From contig NZ_LT575476.1 of NCBI RefSeq assembly GCF_900086655.1, forward strand, positions 4,589,405-4,653,404: a DNA stretch of 64,000 bases. The letters run 5' to 3'. The position numbers were made by a program, and so were the translations under genes. Of the stretch, positions 33,752-44,650 are shown in pieces (the first letter of the stretch is position 1; each line of letters opens with the position of its first letter). The DNA comes from Paenibacillus tuaregi. GTDB taxonomy: Bacteria; Bacillota; Bacilli; Paenibacillales; Paenibacillaceae. Below the pieces are notes generated by a model that worked only from the letters and a program-made list of their open reading frames with translations, searched no databases and was not told the DNA's origin.

Positions 33752-35215
33752 ATGAGCAACAGCAAATTAGAACCTGCATCTCTCAAAGCCGGGCTGAGAG
33801 CCCGTCATATGACCATGATCGCACTTGGCGGGTCTATCGGTACGGGATTGTTCCTGGCCAGTGGCGGCGCCATTGCTTCCGCCGGTCCAGGAGGCGCCCT
33901 GCTCGCCTATGCCGCAGTCGGCATCATGGTGTACTTCCTGATGACAAGTCTGGGGGAATTGGCCACCTATCTGCCTGACTCCGGTTCTTTCGGCACCTAT
34001 GCCACCCGGTTTGTGGACCCTTCCCTGGGGTTTGCGCTGGGCTGGAACTTCTGGTACAACTGGGCCATTACGATCGCCGCCGAGCTGTCAGCGGCTACGA
34101 TGATTATTAAATACTGGTTTCCCGAGACTAACTCGTTTTGGTGGAGCCTTCTGTTCCTGGCCGTTATTTTTGGACTGAATGTCCTGTCTGTTAAAGGTTA
34201 TGGAGAATCCGAATATTGGTTCGCAATCATCAAGATCGCGGTCGTTATTATTTTCCTAGTTGTCGGAGTACTCATGATCATAGGAATTTTCGGTGGAGAG
34301 ACCGTTGGCTTCAAGAACTTTACGATTGGAGATGCGCCATTCCATGGCGGGTTCTTTGCTTTCCTTGGTGTGTTCATGGCTGCCGGCTTCTCCTTCCAGG
34401 GAACCGAGCTGATCGGCGTAGCTGCGGGCGAGAGTGAGAACCCGCGCAAAAACGTGCCTAGAGCGATCCGCCAAGTATTCTGGCGTATTCTGATCTTTTA
34501 TATTCTGGCGATCACCGTTATTAGTTTGATCATTCCTTATACCAACCCTGATCTATTGAAGAGCGGAGTCGACAATATTGGTGTAAGTCCGTTTACACTT
34601 GTCTTTGAGAAGGCCGGTCTTGCCTTCGCGGCTTCAGTCATGAACGCTGTAATCTTGTCCTCTGTGCTGTCAGCAGGCAACTCTGGCATGTATGCCTCAT
34701 CACGGGTGCTTTACGGTCTCGCCAAAGAAGGCAAAGCACCTAAGCTGTTCGCCAAGCTGAACAAACGCGGCATTCCAATGAACGCGCTGCTGCTGACCAC
34801 CGTAGTAGGCATGGCGGCATTTCTTGCCTCCATCTACCAGGATGGGGTAGTCTACAACTGGCTGCTGAACGCTTCGGGCATGTGCGGCTTCATCACTTGG
34901 CTGGGCATTGCCATATGTCACTACCGGTTCCGTCGGGCGTACGTGGCTCAGGGCCTTGACCTGAACAAGCTGCCTTACAAGGCCCGCTGGTTCCCGTTCG
35001 GTCCGCTGTTCGCTTTCATTCTGTGCTTTATCGTTATTCTTGGCCAGAGCCTTAGCGCCATCTCTGAAAATGGGATCGACTGGTACGGCATCCTGGTCTC
35101 CTATGTCAGCGTTCCGCTGTTCCTGATCGTATGGCTTGGCTATAAGTGGACGAAACGCACGAAGCTTGTTCCGCTGGAACAGTGCGACCTGACTACCGGC
35201 GCCCATATCGACTAA
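33752..35215 (+). CDS. lysP: Lysine-type amino acid permease
   Basis: 487 residues, about twelve membrane helices, APC superfamily amino acid transporter. The N-terminal motif MIALGGSIGTGLFLASGGAI is typical of the AAT family, and GTELIGVAAGESENPRKNVPRAI is the conserved segment between helices 6 and 7. The lysine riboswitch directly upstream is the main argument that the substrate is lysine, as for E. coli LysP. AAAGGAG is well placed before ATG. It is the only gene of the unit and ends before a MITE-like element. Confidence 0.87.
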   Translation: MSNSKLEPASLKAGLRARHMTMIALGGSIGTGLFLASGGAIASAGPGGALLAYAAVGIMVYFLMTSLGELATYLPDSGSFGTYATRFVDPSLGFALGWNFWYNWAITIAAELSAATMIIKYWFPETNSFWWSLLFLAVIFGLNVLSVKGYGESEYWFAIIKIAVVIIFLVVGVLMIIGIFGGETVGFKNFTIGDAPFHGGFFAFLGVFMAAGFSFQGTELIGVAAGESENPRKNVPRAIRQVFWRILIFYILAITVISLIIPYTNPDLLKSGVDNIGVSPFTLVFEKAGLAFAASVMNAVILSSVLSAGNSGMYASSRVLYGLAKEGKAPKLFAKLNKRGIPMNALLLTTVVGMAAFLASIYQDGVVYNWLLNASGMCGFITWLGIAICHYRFRRAYVAQGLDLNKLPYKARWFPFGPLFAFILCFIVILGQSLSAISENGIDWYGILVSYVSVPLFLIVWLGYKWTKRTKLVPLEQCDLTTGAHID

Positions 35216-35224
35216 TCAAGCGAG

Positions 35225-35421
35225 TATATAAAATGAACTTATGAAGATTACACTTCACGGGCGCTGCGATAACGAGTGTTCCTACGACCGTTGTTGTCTC
35301 CGAAATGCTTGAAATAAATATCCAGTGAGGTATTTCGGAGACAAAGGCGGACGCTCCGCTTCTTTCAGAATCACTCGTTCTCTTCGCTGAGATCGGTAAA
35401 TTCTAAAGTTCATTTTATATA
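35225..35421. mobile_element. MITE-like element, copy 1 (197 bp)
   Basis: The ends are a perfect 16 bp inverted repeat: TATATAAAATGAACTT at 35225-35240 and its complement at 35406-35421. A second inverted pair (TGTCTCCGAAAT and ATTTCGGAGACA) lies inside, and a third weaker pair (CGAGTG/CACTCG) between them, so the whole unit can fold as a nested hairpin. It has no real coding capacity. It is 196 or 197 bp in both copies and sits between the permease terminator region and the transglutaminase gene. Confidence 0.8.
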
Positions 35422-35440
35422 GCTTTAGATCTCTTCTATC

Positions 35441-35490
35441 AAAAAGGGAATGTTCCCGGCTTAACCAAGCTGAGAACATTCCCTTTTATT
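35441..35490. terminator. Terminator between convergent genes
   Basis: AAAAGGGAATGTTC pairs with GAACATTCCCTTTT, with flanking A- and T-runs, and separates the permease from the convergent transglutaminase-like gene. Confidence 0.85.
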
Positions 35491-35528
35491 ATATTAGCTA
35501 TACGTTCCGCTTGAGCCTTTACCGAGTC

Positions 35529-36656
35529 TTAACTCTCCCAGTTAAGCCGGACCTTCAGATCCGGAGTATCCTCCAGGGGTTCGTTAAAGTAAGTGATATG
35601 ACGGATATTCAAATCATACAGGTGAGGAAGATCCTCCGTGAGCTGATCAACGGAACCTGAATAACGAAGGCTTACTGAATTACGGCCCATCTTAATCGCT
35701 TCCTGCACCTTGCTCTTGATTCCCTCAATCGAGCTTACCGTACTGCCTGCTAAATACAAATTATATCCCAAATCATCCATAAGGGACTGATAAAAGCGGG
35801 CTGCCGGGCTGGTGGAAGCCGCTTGCAGCTTCGTCAGGTTATCCCTGTAGGATACGGTGGCCGCCGGATACTTTTTGCGGGTCCAGGTGTGGTCTTTTGC
35901 CATTTGCTTATCCGTGCGAAGGTAATAATTATAATGAATCTGCCCCGCCTGATCAGGCGTGGGATCATCCCAAGTCGCATCCAGGTGATACCAATTGCCT
36001 TGCAGCTTGATCAGATTCCAGGCATGGAGCTGGCCGCCTGCAGTGCCTTCAACGATCAAATTGGCAATGCCGACCTCCTTAAGCAGCTTATAAGTCAACA
36101 GCGAGTATCCCTGACATACCGCCTCTCCCGATTTCAAACCTTCATATGCTGTATATTTACGCAGCGCGGTGTCATATTTAAGATTAAGCACAATCCAGTC
36201 ATGAATTACCTTGATCTTGGCATGGTCATCCATGCCGGGTTTGATAAGCTCTTTGGCAATTTGCTTCACACGGGCATTCACATAGCTGGTCTGTGCCGGG
36301 GTCTCCCGGTATATCAGGCGCACAGCTACGGCCGCAGCGTTCTCAGTCCCCCGCCAGGTGAACGAATAACTGTCAACGACATACTTGGTGTACACATCCA
36401 CTTCCAAAGCAGCCGTCACTGCCTTATTCAGCATACCTCGGAGCAAGGCGGTCCTTCCTTTGTAATTGAATGTGAATGATTCGATTCGGGACTTCATGGC
36501 GTTTACAAGCTTGCTTTGTATCTGCTCGGCGGTCGTGACCACACCTTGATCAGAGCCTGCATATACGGTCCCCCAACTGGCTGCGGATGGGATAATTCCC
36601 AGTAGAAGCGATCCGATTAATACAATCATGACCCATTCTAAACGGCGTTCCTTCAT
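35529..36656 (-). CDS. Secreted transglutaminase-like protein
   Basis: 375 residues. A signal peptide (VMIVLIGSLLLGIIPSAAS) is followed by a long N-terminal region and the transglutaminase core: Cys181 in SGEAVCQGYS, His211 in GQLHAWNLIKL and Asp226 in YHLDATWDDP, so the triad is complete. The last 60 residues are an extra alpha/beta part with no match. Such bacterial proteins may be proteases or crosslinking enzymes at the cell surface. GGGAG lies before ATG. It is alone on its strand. Confidence 0.85.
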   Translation of the reverse strand: MKERRLEWVMIVLIGSLLLGIIPSAASWGTVYAGSDQGVVTTAEQIQSKLVNAMKSRIESFTFNYKGRTALLRGMLNKAVTAALEVDVYTKYVVDSYSFTWRGTENAAAVAVRLIYRETPAQTSYVNARVKQIAKELIKPGMDDHAKIKVIHDWIVLNLKYDTALRKYTAYEGLKSGEAVCQGYSLLTYKLLKEVGIANLIVEGTAGGQLHAWNLIKLQGNWYHLDATWDDPTPDQAGQIHYNYYLRTDKQMAKDHTWTRKKYPAATVSYRDNLTKLQAASTSPAARFYQSLMDDLGYNLYLAGSTVSSIEGIKSKVQEAIKMGRNSVSLRYSGSVDQLTEDLPHLYDLNIRHITYFNEPLEDTPDLKVRLNWES

Positions 36657-36954
36657 GAATCTCCCGCCCTTCTACAAACTGCTGGTGTCCTGAATATCCG
36701 AAGTAACCGGAAATAACTAAGTACATGCTTTCGGCAATATTGTACCATAGCTTGCCAGAGCGAAGGCCTTCTAGTTTTGTCGATTGAAAACGGTTAACAT
36801 GGGAGGGTTTGTTCATATAATAGACGTATTTCAGCATAAATTCCGTATGAAAAAATGTCCCAACAAAACCGTTTTTCGTTATAATAAAGTTACGAATGTG
36901 TGATGTAGATCATTGCGCAAACCTGATTTTTGTAGAAACGGAGAGAAGAGAGCC

Positions 36955-37152
36955 ATGACCATCCCGAATATTTCCGATATTTCCGTGCAGATGTTCGTTA
37001 CCGTATTTTTCTTTCTGCTGATAATTGCGCCGCTCTTCAGCCTGGGGGCCCTTCGTCTGTTTCAATCCAGGAAGAAAGCCGGTTTCACGTTAATCGGAGC
37101 CGGAGTAGTGGGCTACTTGATTTTTATGTTTGTGATCAATCTGATAACCTGA
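36955..37152 (+). CDS. Small two-helix membrane protein, unknown
   Basis: 65 residues from ATG at 36955 (GAGAAGAG upstream); the frame extends 14 codons further up without a site. Two hydrophobic helices (MFVTVFFFLLIIAPLFSLGA and FTLIGAGVVGYLIFMFVINL) flank a short basic loop. I recognise no family. It lies alone between the transglutaminase and glutaredoxin-like genes; a TATAAT element is present about 75 bases upstream. Confidence 0.55.
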   Translation: MTIPNISDISVQMFVTVFFFLLIIAPLFSLGALRLFQSRKKAGFTLIGAGVVGYLIFMFVINLIT

Positions 37153-37243
37153 TCCGGCCTTCGAACCGGATACATCTATGACCAAGGGGGCCCCGCTCTG
37201 TTTAGAGGCTGGAGGTCCCCCTGCTTTTTATGGCCGTTATATC

Positions 37244-37298
37244 AAAAAAAGGCACGTTCTGCCGAACTGGAGAATACGGCGGAACGTGCCCTTTTATA
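37244..37298 (-). terminator. Terminator after the glutaredoxin-like gene
   Basis: On the minus strand AAAAGGGCACGTTC pairs with GAACGTGCC, followed by TTTTTTTGAT. The stem also contains CCGC/GCGG-type inner pairs. It lies within 50 bases of the gene end. Confidence 0.8.
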
Positions 37299-37532
37299 TT
37301 AATTAGCTGCCAGTGCTTTGTCGAACTGAAGCTTGTTCATGCCCACAATTTTAAATTCGCCGATGAGCGTAACCGGAACCGCACGCAGTCCCATATCCCA
37401 TACCTGCTGGGCATATTCATCATTAGTCTCAATATTGCGCTCTTCAAAAGCTACACCTTTCTCGGTCAAAAAGCTCTTCACCTGCTTGCAGTGCGGGCAG
37501 TTGGTGCTTGTGTACACAATTGCTTGTTCCAT
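37299..37532 (-). CDS. Glutaredoxin/NrdH-like thiol redox protein
   Basis: 77 residues of the thioredoxin fold with the active site TNCPHCKQVK at about 10-19 (CPHC, between the CPYC of glutaredoxins and the CVQC of NrdH) and the cis-Pro motif RAVPVTLIG at about 51-59. It lies 37 bases after a thioredoxin reductase gene on the same strand, so it is likely reduced by TrxB like NrdH-redoxins rather than by glutathione. Confidence 0.82.
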   Translation of the reverse strand: MEQAIVYTSTNCPHCKQVKSFLTEKGVAFEERNIETNDEYAQQVWDMGLRAVPVTLIGEFKIVGMNKLQFDKALAAN

Positions 37533-37569
37533 GGTTCTCTATCACTCCTGTATATAAATTTAGCTGATC

Positions 37570-38511
37570 TTACAATACTGCGGCTGGATGCTCCAGGCTT
37601 TCAATGTATTTCTCCGCATCCATAGCCGCCATACATCCGCTTCCAGCTGCTGTAATAGCCTGACGGTAACGGGTATCTTGAACATCCCCACAGGCGAAAA
37701 TTCCCTCAACGTTAGTCTCAGAAGTACCCGGGTTAACTACAATATACCCATTCTCATCTGTAGTAATCTGGCCGCCAAGGAATCCTGTGTTCGGATGATG
37801 TCCGATTGCCACGAACACGCCGCTGGCTTCGATCAATTCCTCTTCGCCTGTAGCGTTGTTCCGCACTTTCAAGCCGGTTACTCCATTCTCTCCCGCTACC
37901 ACCTCAAGCGGAGTACGGTTAAGTGCCCATTCCACTTTCTCATTCGCGCGAACACGATCCTGCATAATCTTCGATGCGCGCAGTTCGTCACGGCGGTGAA
38001 CCAAGGTTACTTTGGAAGCGAACCGGGTCAGGAAGCCTGCTTCTTCAAGCGCGGAATCCCCGCCACCCACAACAATAATTTCTTTGCCGCGGAAGAAGAA
38101 GCCGTCACAGGTTGCACATGTGCTCACTCCACGGCCCACGTTGTCCTGTTCTCCAGGAATGCCCAGATACTTAGCCGTCGCGCCTGTGGAAATGATCAAG
38201 GTCTCTGTTACAAGCTCGCCGAGCCCTTCAACCTGCAGCTTGAACGGCCGGCTGCTTGTGTCCACGCTGTTCACCCAGCCTGTACGGAACTCCGCTCCGA
38301 AGCGTTCAGCCTGCTTGCGCATGTTGTCCATCAGTTCAGGTCCCATGATACCGTCAGGGAAGCCAGGGAAATTCTCGACTTCTGTAGTCGTTGTCAGCTG
38401 ACCACCCGGTTGTGGGCCTTCAATAATAAGTGGGTTCAGATTGGCACGGGCCAAATAGATTGCAGCGGTCAGACCGGCAGGGCCTGTTCCGACAATAATT
38501 GATTTATACAT
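37570..38511 (-). CDS. trxB: Thioredoxin-disulfide reductase
   Basis: 313 residues from ATG at 38511, where AGGAG lies 8 bases upstream. FAD-binding GTGPAGLTAAIYLARA, redox-active CATCDGFFF (Cys-Ala-Thr-Cys), NADPH-binding VVGGGDSALEEAGFL and the C-terminal FAD motif GIFACGDVQD are all present. It transfers electrons from NADPH to thioredoxin-like proteins in the cytoplasm. The neighbouring CPHC protein is a plausible partner. Confidence 0.92.
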   Translation of the reverse strand: MYKSIIVGTGPAGLTAAIYLARANLNPLIIEGPQPGGQLTTTTEVENFPGFPDGIMGPELMDNMRKQAERFGAEFRTGWVNSVDTSSRPFKLQVEGLGELVTETLIISTGATAKYLGIPGEQDNVGRGVSTCATCDGFFFRGKEIIVVGGGDSALEEAGFLTRFASKVTLVHRRDELRASKIMQDRVRANEKVEWALNRTPLEVVAGENGVTGLKVRNNATGEEELIEASGVFVAIGHHPNTGFLGGQITTDENGYIVVNPGTSETNVEGIFACGDVQDTRYRQAITAAGSGCMAAMDAEKYIESLEHPAAVL

Positions 38512-38767
38512 AACATCGTCTCCTATCATGATCCTTAAGACTGTGTGAATTGAACCAGTGGGGATTCAGAGGTTGTATTCCATAAACTTGCTGCCTCTTA
38601 AACATAATCTCCCGACACATAGCACATCTCAGTGTTGTAATCGCCTTATGATGAGCTGCCGAAAGCGGCTCATTTCCTATGTCTTAATTATCTTAAATCA
38701 CTCATGAACCGTCAATATTCGTAGCGGACAGGTTCAGTGAAGGTTAAATGAAGGATTGATGAAGGGC

Positions 38768-40705
38768 CTATCGGAGCAGGCGCAGGCCGTTCAGAATAAC
38801 CAGGATCGTGCTTCCTTCATGACCGATCACCCCTAGTGGGAGCGCAATACCTTCGATAAAGTTCCCGGCGATCAGAAGCAGGATGACGCTAACCGCAAAC
38901 ACGATATTCTGCTTCACAATCCGCCGCGCCCGCCGGGATAAGCTGATCGCTTCCGCGATTCGCTCCAGATCGTCGTTCATCAGCACGACGTCCGCTACCT
39001 CAAGTGCCGTAGCGCTTCCGCTTGCGCCCATGGCCACCCCGACCGAAGCCGTTGCCAGAGCGGGGGCATCATTAACCCCGTCGCCGATCATGACGACATG
39101 GCCGTATTGTTCACGCAGGGCTTTGACATGCTCCACTTTATCTACCGGAAGCAGATCGCCATAAATCTGGTCCACGCCGGCCTCCCGGCCAATCGCCTCT
39201 GCTGTGACATGGTGGTCACCGGTAAGCATTGCAGCTTTCACGCCCAACTTCTGCAGCCTTGCCACCGCAGCCTGAGACTGCGGGCGGATATTATCGCGGA
39301 GTGCGATCAGACCGACAGTGATCTCCCCGTGCAGGATAACCGAGACTGTCTTGCCTTCCGACTCAAGCTGCTTCACCGCCTCCTTACACCACTGCGGGAG
39401 CTGACCGTCCAGCGCCGACGGCTTGCCAATCTTCCAGATTCCGCCGCCAACACGCGCCTCAATCCCCCAACCGGCAATAGACTTCATCTCGGAGGCCGGC
39501 AGCAGTTCAAGCCCGCGCACTCCAGCCTCTCTCACAATGGCCTTAGCCAGCGGGTGATCGGACAGGTTCTCAGCAGAAGCGCAGTGGCGAAGAACGTCAT
39601 CCCGGTCATAGCTATCGGCAGCCAGAAGATCCGTCACCTCTGGGCTTCCTGCCGTCAGCGTACCCGTCTTATCGAAGGCGACGATTGAGGCATAGCCTAG
39701 GTTCTCCAGGTGGGCGCCGCCTTTGAACAGCACCCCTTTACGGGCACCGTTCGACATCGCGGAGAGCATGGCGGGCATAATGGAGGAAACCAGCGCACAT
39801 GGCGAGGCAACCACCAGAAACACCATGGATTTGTAGAAGGTCACTTCCCACGACCATCCAAACAGAAACGGTGCCAGTACAATCAAGAACAACGTAATGC
39901 CTACAACCGCACGGGCATATATGCCCTCGAACTTTTGAATGAACCTTTGAGATTTAGGCACTTCGCCCTGGGCTTCTTCTACAAGAGCAATGATCTTCGA
40001 GAATAAAGAGCCCTCGGAGGGACTTGTCACCTCCACATACAAAGCTCCTTCCCCGTTCAATGTGCCTGCGTATACACCCTCTCCAGCAATCTTATCCACG
40101 GGTATGGATTCCCCGGTAATCGAAGCTTGATTCACCGCTGAGCTTCCGCTCTGGATGATCCCATCCGCCGGAATAACTTCCCCCGGCTTGACGAGCAGCA
40201 GATCGCCCACCTGGAGCTCGGAAGCAGGCACCACTCTCATACCGTCAGCTTCAATTCGCAGAGCTGTCTGCGGCTTCAAGGAGATCAGCGCCGAGATATC
40301 CTTGCGGCTCCGTTCCGAAGCGAACGACTCAAGCGCACCGCTGAGCGCAAAAATAAAAATCAGCATCGCTCCCTCATTCCAATAGCCAATCGCCGCTGCC
40401 CCCATGGCAGCCGCAATCATGAGCAGATTGACATCCAGATCTCGTTCCTTGACCAGGGTCTCGATCCCTTCCTTTGCTTTATTCCAGCCGCCTACAGCAT
40501 AGGAGATCACATAGACAACGACGGACAGCAGCGGTGCCCACTCATGGATGCCCCAGGCGGCGAGCATCAATACTCCGCTTCCCAGAGCTTGAAGCATCTC
40601 CTTATGCTGAAGCAGATTTAAGAGTGTCTGACGCTTGTTGCGCCGCGGATTCGGTTGATTAGCCGCCTTTTTGGCAGCCGGGATGGATTTATGAATAGCT
40701 TGCAT
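38768..40705 (-). CDS. P1B-4-type heavy metal ATPase, PfeT/FrvA-like (likely Fe2+ efflux)
   Basis: 645 residues from ATG at 40705 (AAAGGAAAG upstream). It is a P-type ATPase with SITGESIPVDK, DKTGTLTAGSPEV (phosphorylation Asp), GDGVNDAPAL and the HP motif LSDHPLAKAI. The metal-coordinating motifs are SPCALV in the membrane, and HEGST in the last pair of helices; SPC with HEG(G/S)T is the P1B-4 class, which includes the Fe2+ exporters PfeT of B. subtilis and FrvA of Listeria. The N-terminus is short, with no HMA or CxxC domain. A Fur-like box lies 125 bases upstream, which supports iron. Confidence 0.83.
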   Translation of the reverse strand: MQAIHKSIPAAKKAANQPNPRRNKRQTLLNLLQHKEMLQALGSGVLMLAAWGIHEWAPLLSVVVYVISYAVGGWNKAKEGIETLVKERDLDVNLLMIAAAMGAAAIGYWNEGAMLIFIFALSGALESFASERSRKDISALISLKPQTALRIEADGMRVVPASELQVGDLLLVKPGEVIPADGIIQSGSSAVNQASITGESIPVDKIAGEGVYAGTLNGEGALYVEVTSPSEGSLFSKIIALVEEAQGEVPKSQRFIQKFEGIYARAVVGITLFLIVLAPFLFGWSWEVTFYKSMVFLVVASPCALVSSIMPAMLSAMSNGARKGVLFKGGAHLENLGYASIVAFDKTGTLTAGSPEVTDLLAADSYDRDDVLRHCASAENLSDHPLAKAIVREAGVRGLELLPASEMKSIAGWGIEARVGGGIWKIGKPSALDGQLPQWCKEAVKQLESEGKTVSVILHGEITVGLIALRDNIRPQSQAAVARLQKLGVKAAMLTGDHHVTAEAIGREAGVDQIYGDLLPVDKVEHVKALREQYGHVVMIGDGVNDAPALATASVGVAMGASGSATALEVADVVLMNDDLERIAEAISLSRRARRIVKQNIVFAVSVILLLIAGNFIEGIALPLGVIGHEGSTILVILNGLRLLR

Positions 40706-40829
40706 GTTTATCACTTTCCTTTCTTTGCGGCCGGACTGCTCCTGACCGTCTAATTGAGAATGAGAGCCGTTATTAATCCCCTTAAAACAGCTCATGCTGC
40801 TCCGGGTACCCCCGAAGCAGCATGTTCAT

Positions 40830-40850
40830 TGAGAATGATAATCATTTTTG
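40830..40850. promoter_or_regulatory. Fur-like box upstream of the P1B-4 ATPase
   Basis: TGAGAATGATAATCATTTTTG matches the Fur consensus TGATAATGATAATCATTATCA in most positions and is nearly palindromic. It lies in the 5' region of the ATPase gene. Fur or the related PerR could use it. Confidence 0.75.
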
Positions 40851-40997
40851 TACTAATACAATTTTGTTTCCTGAAAGAAACTTTACTTGTATATTAACCC
40901 TTTGCTCCTGTCTTGTAAACAGCAATTTATCTATTTTTTTTGAAGCATCCGGTACAAATTTGAGGCTTTTTTCAAACCGCTACTTCTACGTCATAAT

Positions 40998-41034
40998 AAA
41001 AAACGCGCCGTTCCCAATTATGGGGAACGACGCA
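40998..41034 (-). terminator. Terminator after metY
   Basis: On the minus strand GCGTCGTTCCC pairs with GGGAACGGCGC around a short AT loop, followed by GTTTTTTATT. It lies about 70 bases past the metY stop. Confidence 0.8.
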
Positions 41035-41103
41035 ATAAGAGAGATGAACGATGTGAGATCGGAACTTCACTTCACATAACTTAACTTAGCTTACTTCACT
41101 TAA

Positions 41104-42414
<1,311 letters not shown>

Positions 42415-42486
42415 TCAAATACAACTGCCGCTTTGTATGAATGCATTTTCCATATTCTCTCACACATCAGCTAATTTGAAAAGACT

Positions 42487-42495
42487 ATTCCGATA
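42487..42495. promoter_or_regulatory. ATTCCGATA motif upstream of metY
   Basis: ATTCCGATAAATTT lies about 90 bases before the metY start. The same core occurs before the glutaredoxin-like gene (44559) and before the LysR gene (45586), suggesting a shared regulator. Confidence 0.5.
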
Positions 42496-42521
42496 AATTT
42501 GATGAGTTTTATTATAATTCA

Positions 42522-42844
42522 TCAGCAGCCTGCTGATTCTGCCGACAGAACGGGAATCCCATATTCCACTTTAAACGCCAATCTTCTGGCCAGCTCGCTT
42601 GACAGCTTTAAGTCCCTCCAGCCATTATGCTCTCTGAGTGGACCGTTCCGTCCGTAATCACGGTCAGAGCCAGCTCTTGTCTGTTGGCGGCTGCTGGGCT
42701 TTGGATCAGACTCTGAAATTGACCATCCCCTCCTCCAGCATGCTGAATCAGCGGATCACGCCGGACCAGCCAGGCTGCACGGCAGGATGAATGAGAAGCG
42801 AGTTCCTCTCCGCCAATCAGCCCATCAGGTATACGAGGTTTCAA
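42522..42844 (-). pseudogene. Unidentified decayed gene fragment
   Basis: The minus strand carries an open segment of 78 codons starting at 42844 (TTG, no ribosome site) and, after a frame change near 42610, a further readable segment (LKLSSELARRLAFKVEYG) that ends at a stop at 42522. Together they look like the C-terminal part of one protein broken by a frameshift, without an N-terminus. I cannot name the family. The region lies between metY and the monooxygenase gene. Confidence 0.35.
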
Positions 42845-42884
42845 TCGGCTTCAGTCTAGATCAAATTAGATCACCCTGAACCTG

Positions 42885-44219
42885 TCAGCTGCCCACTTCC
42901 TGCTTATGCTTGGCATACCGGTTCTCTGGAATCGGCACCTCCAGGTTGCCGCGCAGCGTATCCGCTTCATACTCCAGCCTGTATAGCCCGCGCTCCTGAA
43001 GGATCGGAACAACCAGATCCACAAAATCACTAAGACCGCTTGGCAGCTCGGAGTGGATGATGAACCCGTCTGCCCCTCCTTGTTCATACCAAGTCTGAAT
43101 TTTGTCCGCGATCTGTTCCGGGGTTCCGATGAAGCCCGATCTTGGCGTCGCAGACTGCAGTGCAACCTCGCGGAGGGTCAAATTCTGTTCCTTCGCCTTC
43201 TGCTTAATCTTCTCCGTGCCGCTGCGGAAGCTGTTCGAGCCAAAGTCCCCTAGGTCCGGGAAGGGCTCATCCAGCGGGTACTGGGAGAAGTCGTGATGCT
43301 CGAAGAAACGGCCCAGATAGTTAAGGGCATTCTCAATCGTCACCAGTCCCGCCAGCTCCTGATACTTGCGCTCTGCCTCCTCTTCCGTTCTGCCTACAAT
43401 CGGACCGATGCCTGGAAGGATTATGATATCGTCCGGGGAACGGCCGAAAGCAGCAGTCCGTTCCTTCACATCTTTGTAGAAAGCCTGCGCCTCCTCCAAA
43501 GTGTCATGGCCGGTAAACACCGCATCCGCTTCCTTCGCGGCCAAGTTCTTCCCATCTTCAGAAGACCCCGCCTGGAAGATCACCGGCTGCCCCTGTCTGG
43601 AGCGGGCAATATTCAAAGGCCCCTTCACAGAGAAAAATTCCCCTTGGTGGTTCAGCGTATGGAGCTTCTGCGGATCGAAGAAGACGCCAGATGCTTTGTC
43701 CCGGACAAAAGCATCGTCCTCCCAGGAATCCCATAAGCCCTTAGCTACTTGCAGATACTCCTCGGCAATTTTATACCGGGTTGGGTGCGTGGGATGCTCC
43801 GCCCTCCCGTAATTCAGTGCAGAGCCCTCAAGCGGGGAAGTAACCACATTCCAGCCCGCACGGCCCCCGCTGATATGATCCAGGGAAGCGAACTGCCTGG
43901 ACACCGTAAAGGGTTCGCTATATGAGGTGGATAGAGTGCCGACCAGACCGATCCGGGAGGTGGCCGCAGCCAGCGCGGACAGGATAGTGATAGGCTCAAA
44001 CCGGTTTAGAAAGTGCGGAATGGACTTCTCATTAATGTAGAGGCCATCAGCAATGAAGACTAGGTCAAACTTCCCCTCCTCCGCCTTCAGGGTCTGCCGC
44101 TTGTAGAATTCAAAGTTCACACTGGCGTCTGGGATCGCATCCGGATGCCGCCAAGAGGATACCGAGCCTCCAACACCGTGAACGAGGGCTCCAAATTTAA
44201 TTTTTTTACTGGGCGCCAT
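42885..44219 (-). CDS. NtaA/DmoA-type FMN-dependent monooxygenase (LLM class)
   Basis: 444 residues, a flavin-dependent TIM-barrel monooxygenase. The family pattern includes [48 protein letters not shown] and [20 protein letters not shown], found in NtaA, SnaA and DszA, which oxidise substrates such as nitrilotriacetate and organosulfur compounds with reduced FMN from a separate reductase. The neighbourhood (metY, LysR, glutaredoxin-like gene) points to scavenging of organic sulfur. No flavin reductase gene is nearby. Confidence 0.85.
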   Translation of the reverse strand: MAPSKKIKFGALVHGVGGSVSSWRHPDAIPDASVNFEFYKRQTLKAEEGKFDLVFIADGLYINEKSIPHFLNRFEPITILSALAAATSRIGLVGTLSTSYSEPFTVSRQFASLDHISGGRAGWNVVTSPLEGSALNYGRAEHPTHPTRYKIAEEYLQVAKGLWDSWEDDAFVRDKASGVFFDPQKLHTLNHQGEFFSVKGPLNIARSRQGQPVIFQAGSSEDGKNLAAKEADAVFTGHDTLEEAQAFYKDVKERTAAFGRSPDDIIILPGIGPIVGRTEEEAERKYQELAGLVTIENALNYLGRFFEHHDFSQYPLDEPFPDLGDFGSNSFRSGTEKIKQKAKEQNLTLREVALQSATPRSGFIGTPEQIADKIQTWYEQGGADGFIIHSELPSGLSDFVDLVVPILQERGLYRLEYEADTLRGNLEVPIPENRYAKHKQEVGS

Positions 44220-44239
44220 ACTGTTCCTCCTCTCTGATC

Positions 44240-44512
44240 TTAAGAACTTACAACTTCACTCGCGGTCAGAAGAGCTTTCAGCTTCTCAATATCGGCCTCG
44301 AGCAGGGCTTCATACTTCCCATCGCCGCCCACTTCAACCACAGGGACGTGTCTTACGCCGTACTTAACTTCCAGTACGTCGCGAAGAATATCGTTACCGG
44401 CCACTTCGATGTTGTCATAAGCATAATGGTTGGCCTCAAGGAATGCTTTTATCTCCCCGCAGTAATGGCAGCCTGTTTTGCTCCACAGGACGATTTTCCG
44501 GTTCACGGACAT
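44240..44512 (-). CDS. Glutaredoxin family protein
   Basis: 90 residues with the active site [10 protein letters not shown] at about 13-22 and the cis-Pro segment [10 protein letters not shown] at about 53-62. It lies 20 bases before the monooxygenase gene and is divergent from nothing; both genes are read from a promoter that carries the ATTCCGATA motif. It may act as a thiol donor in sulfur oxidation or in repair of the monooxygenase system. GGAGG precedes ATG. Confidence 0.8.
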   Translation of the reverse strand: MSVNRKIVLWSKTGCHYCGEIKAFLEANHYAYDNIEVAGNDILRDVLEVKYGVRHVPVVEVGGDGKYEALLEADIEKLKALLTASEVVSS

Positions 44513-44558
44513 GATATTTTACCTCCAGAGATTAAATTTTCGAAACAATAAAACTATA

Positions 44559-44567
44559 ATTCCGATA
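44559..44567. promoter_or_regulatory. ATTCCGATA motif upstream of glutaredoxin-monooxygenase operon
   Basis: ATTCCGATAGATT lies about 50 bases before the glutaredoxin-like gene and is followed by GGCGATAAAT, a related second half-site. Confidence 0.5.
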
Positions 44568-44650
44568 GATTAAATCGTATTTATGGCGATAAATATACCA
44601 CCCGGTTTTTCCCGACGTCAATCGATTACCTAATCAACAGTTTCTATTCA

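Noticed and set aside
35282..35479. 65-codon minus-strand ORF similar to one at 52915-53097
   Set aside because: Similarity arises because both lie across copies of the MITE-like element. Frames differ in length and keep no stable protein pattern.
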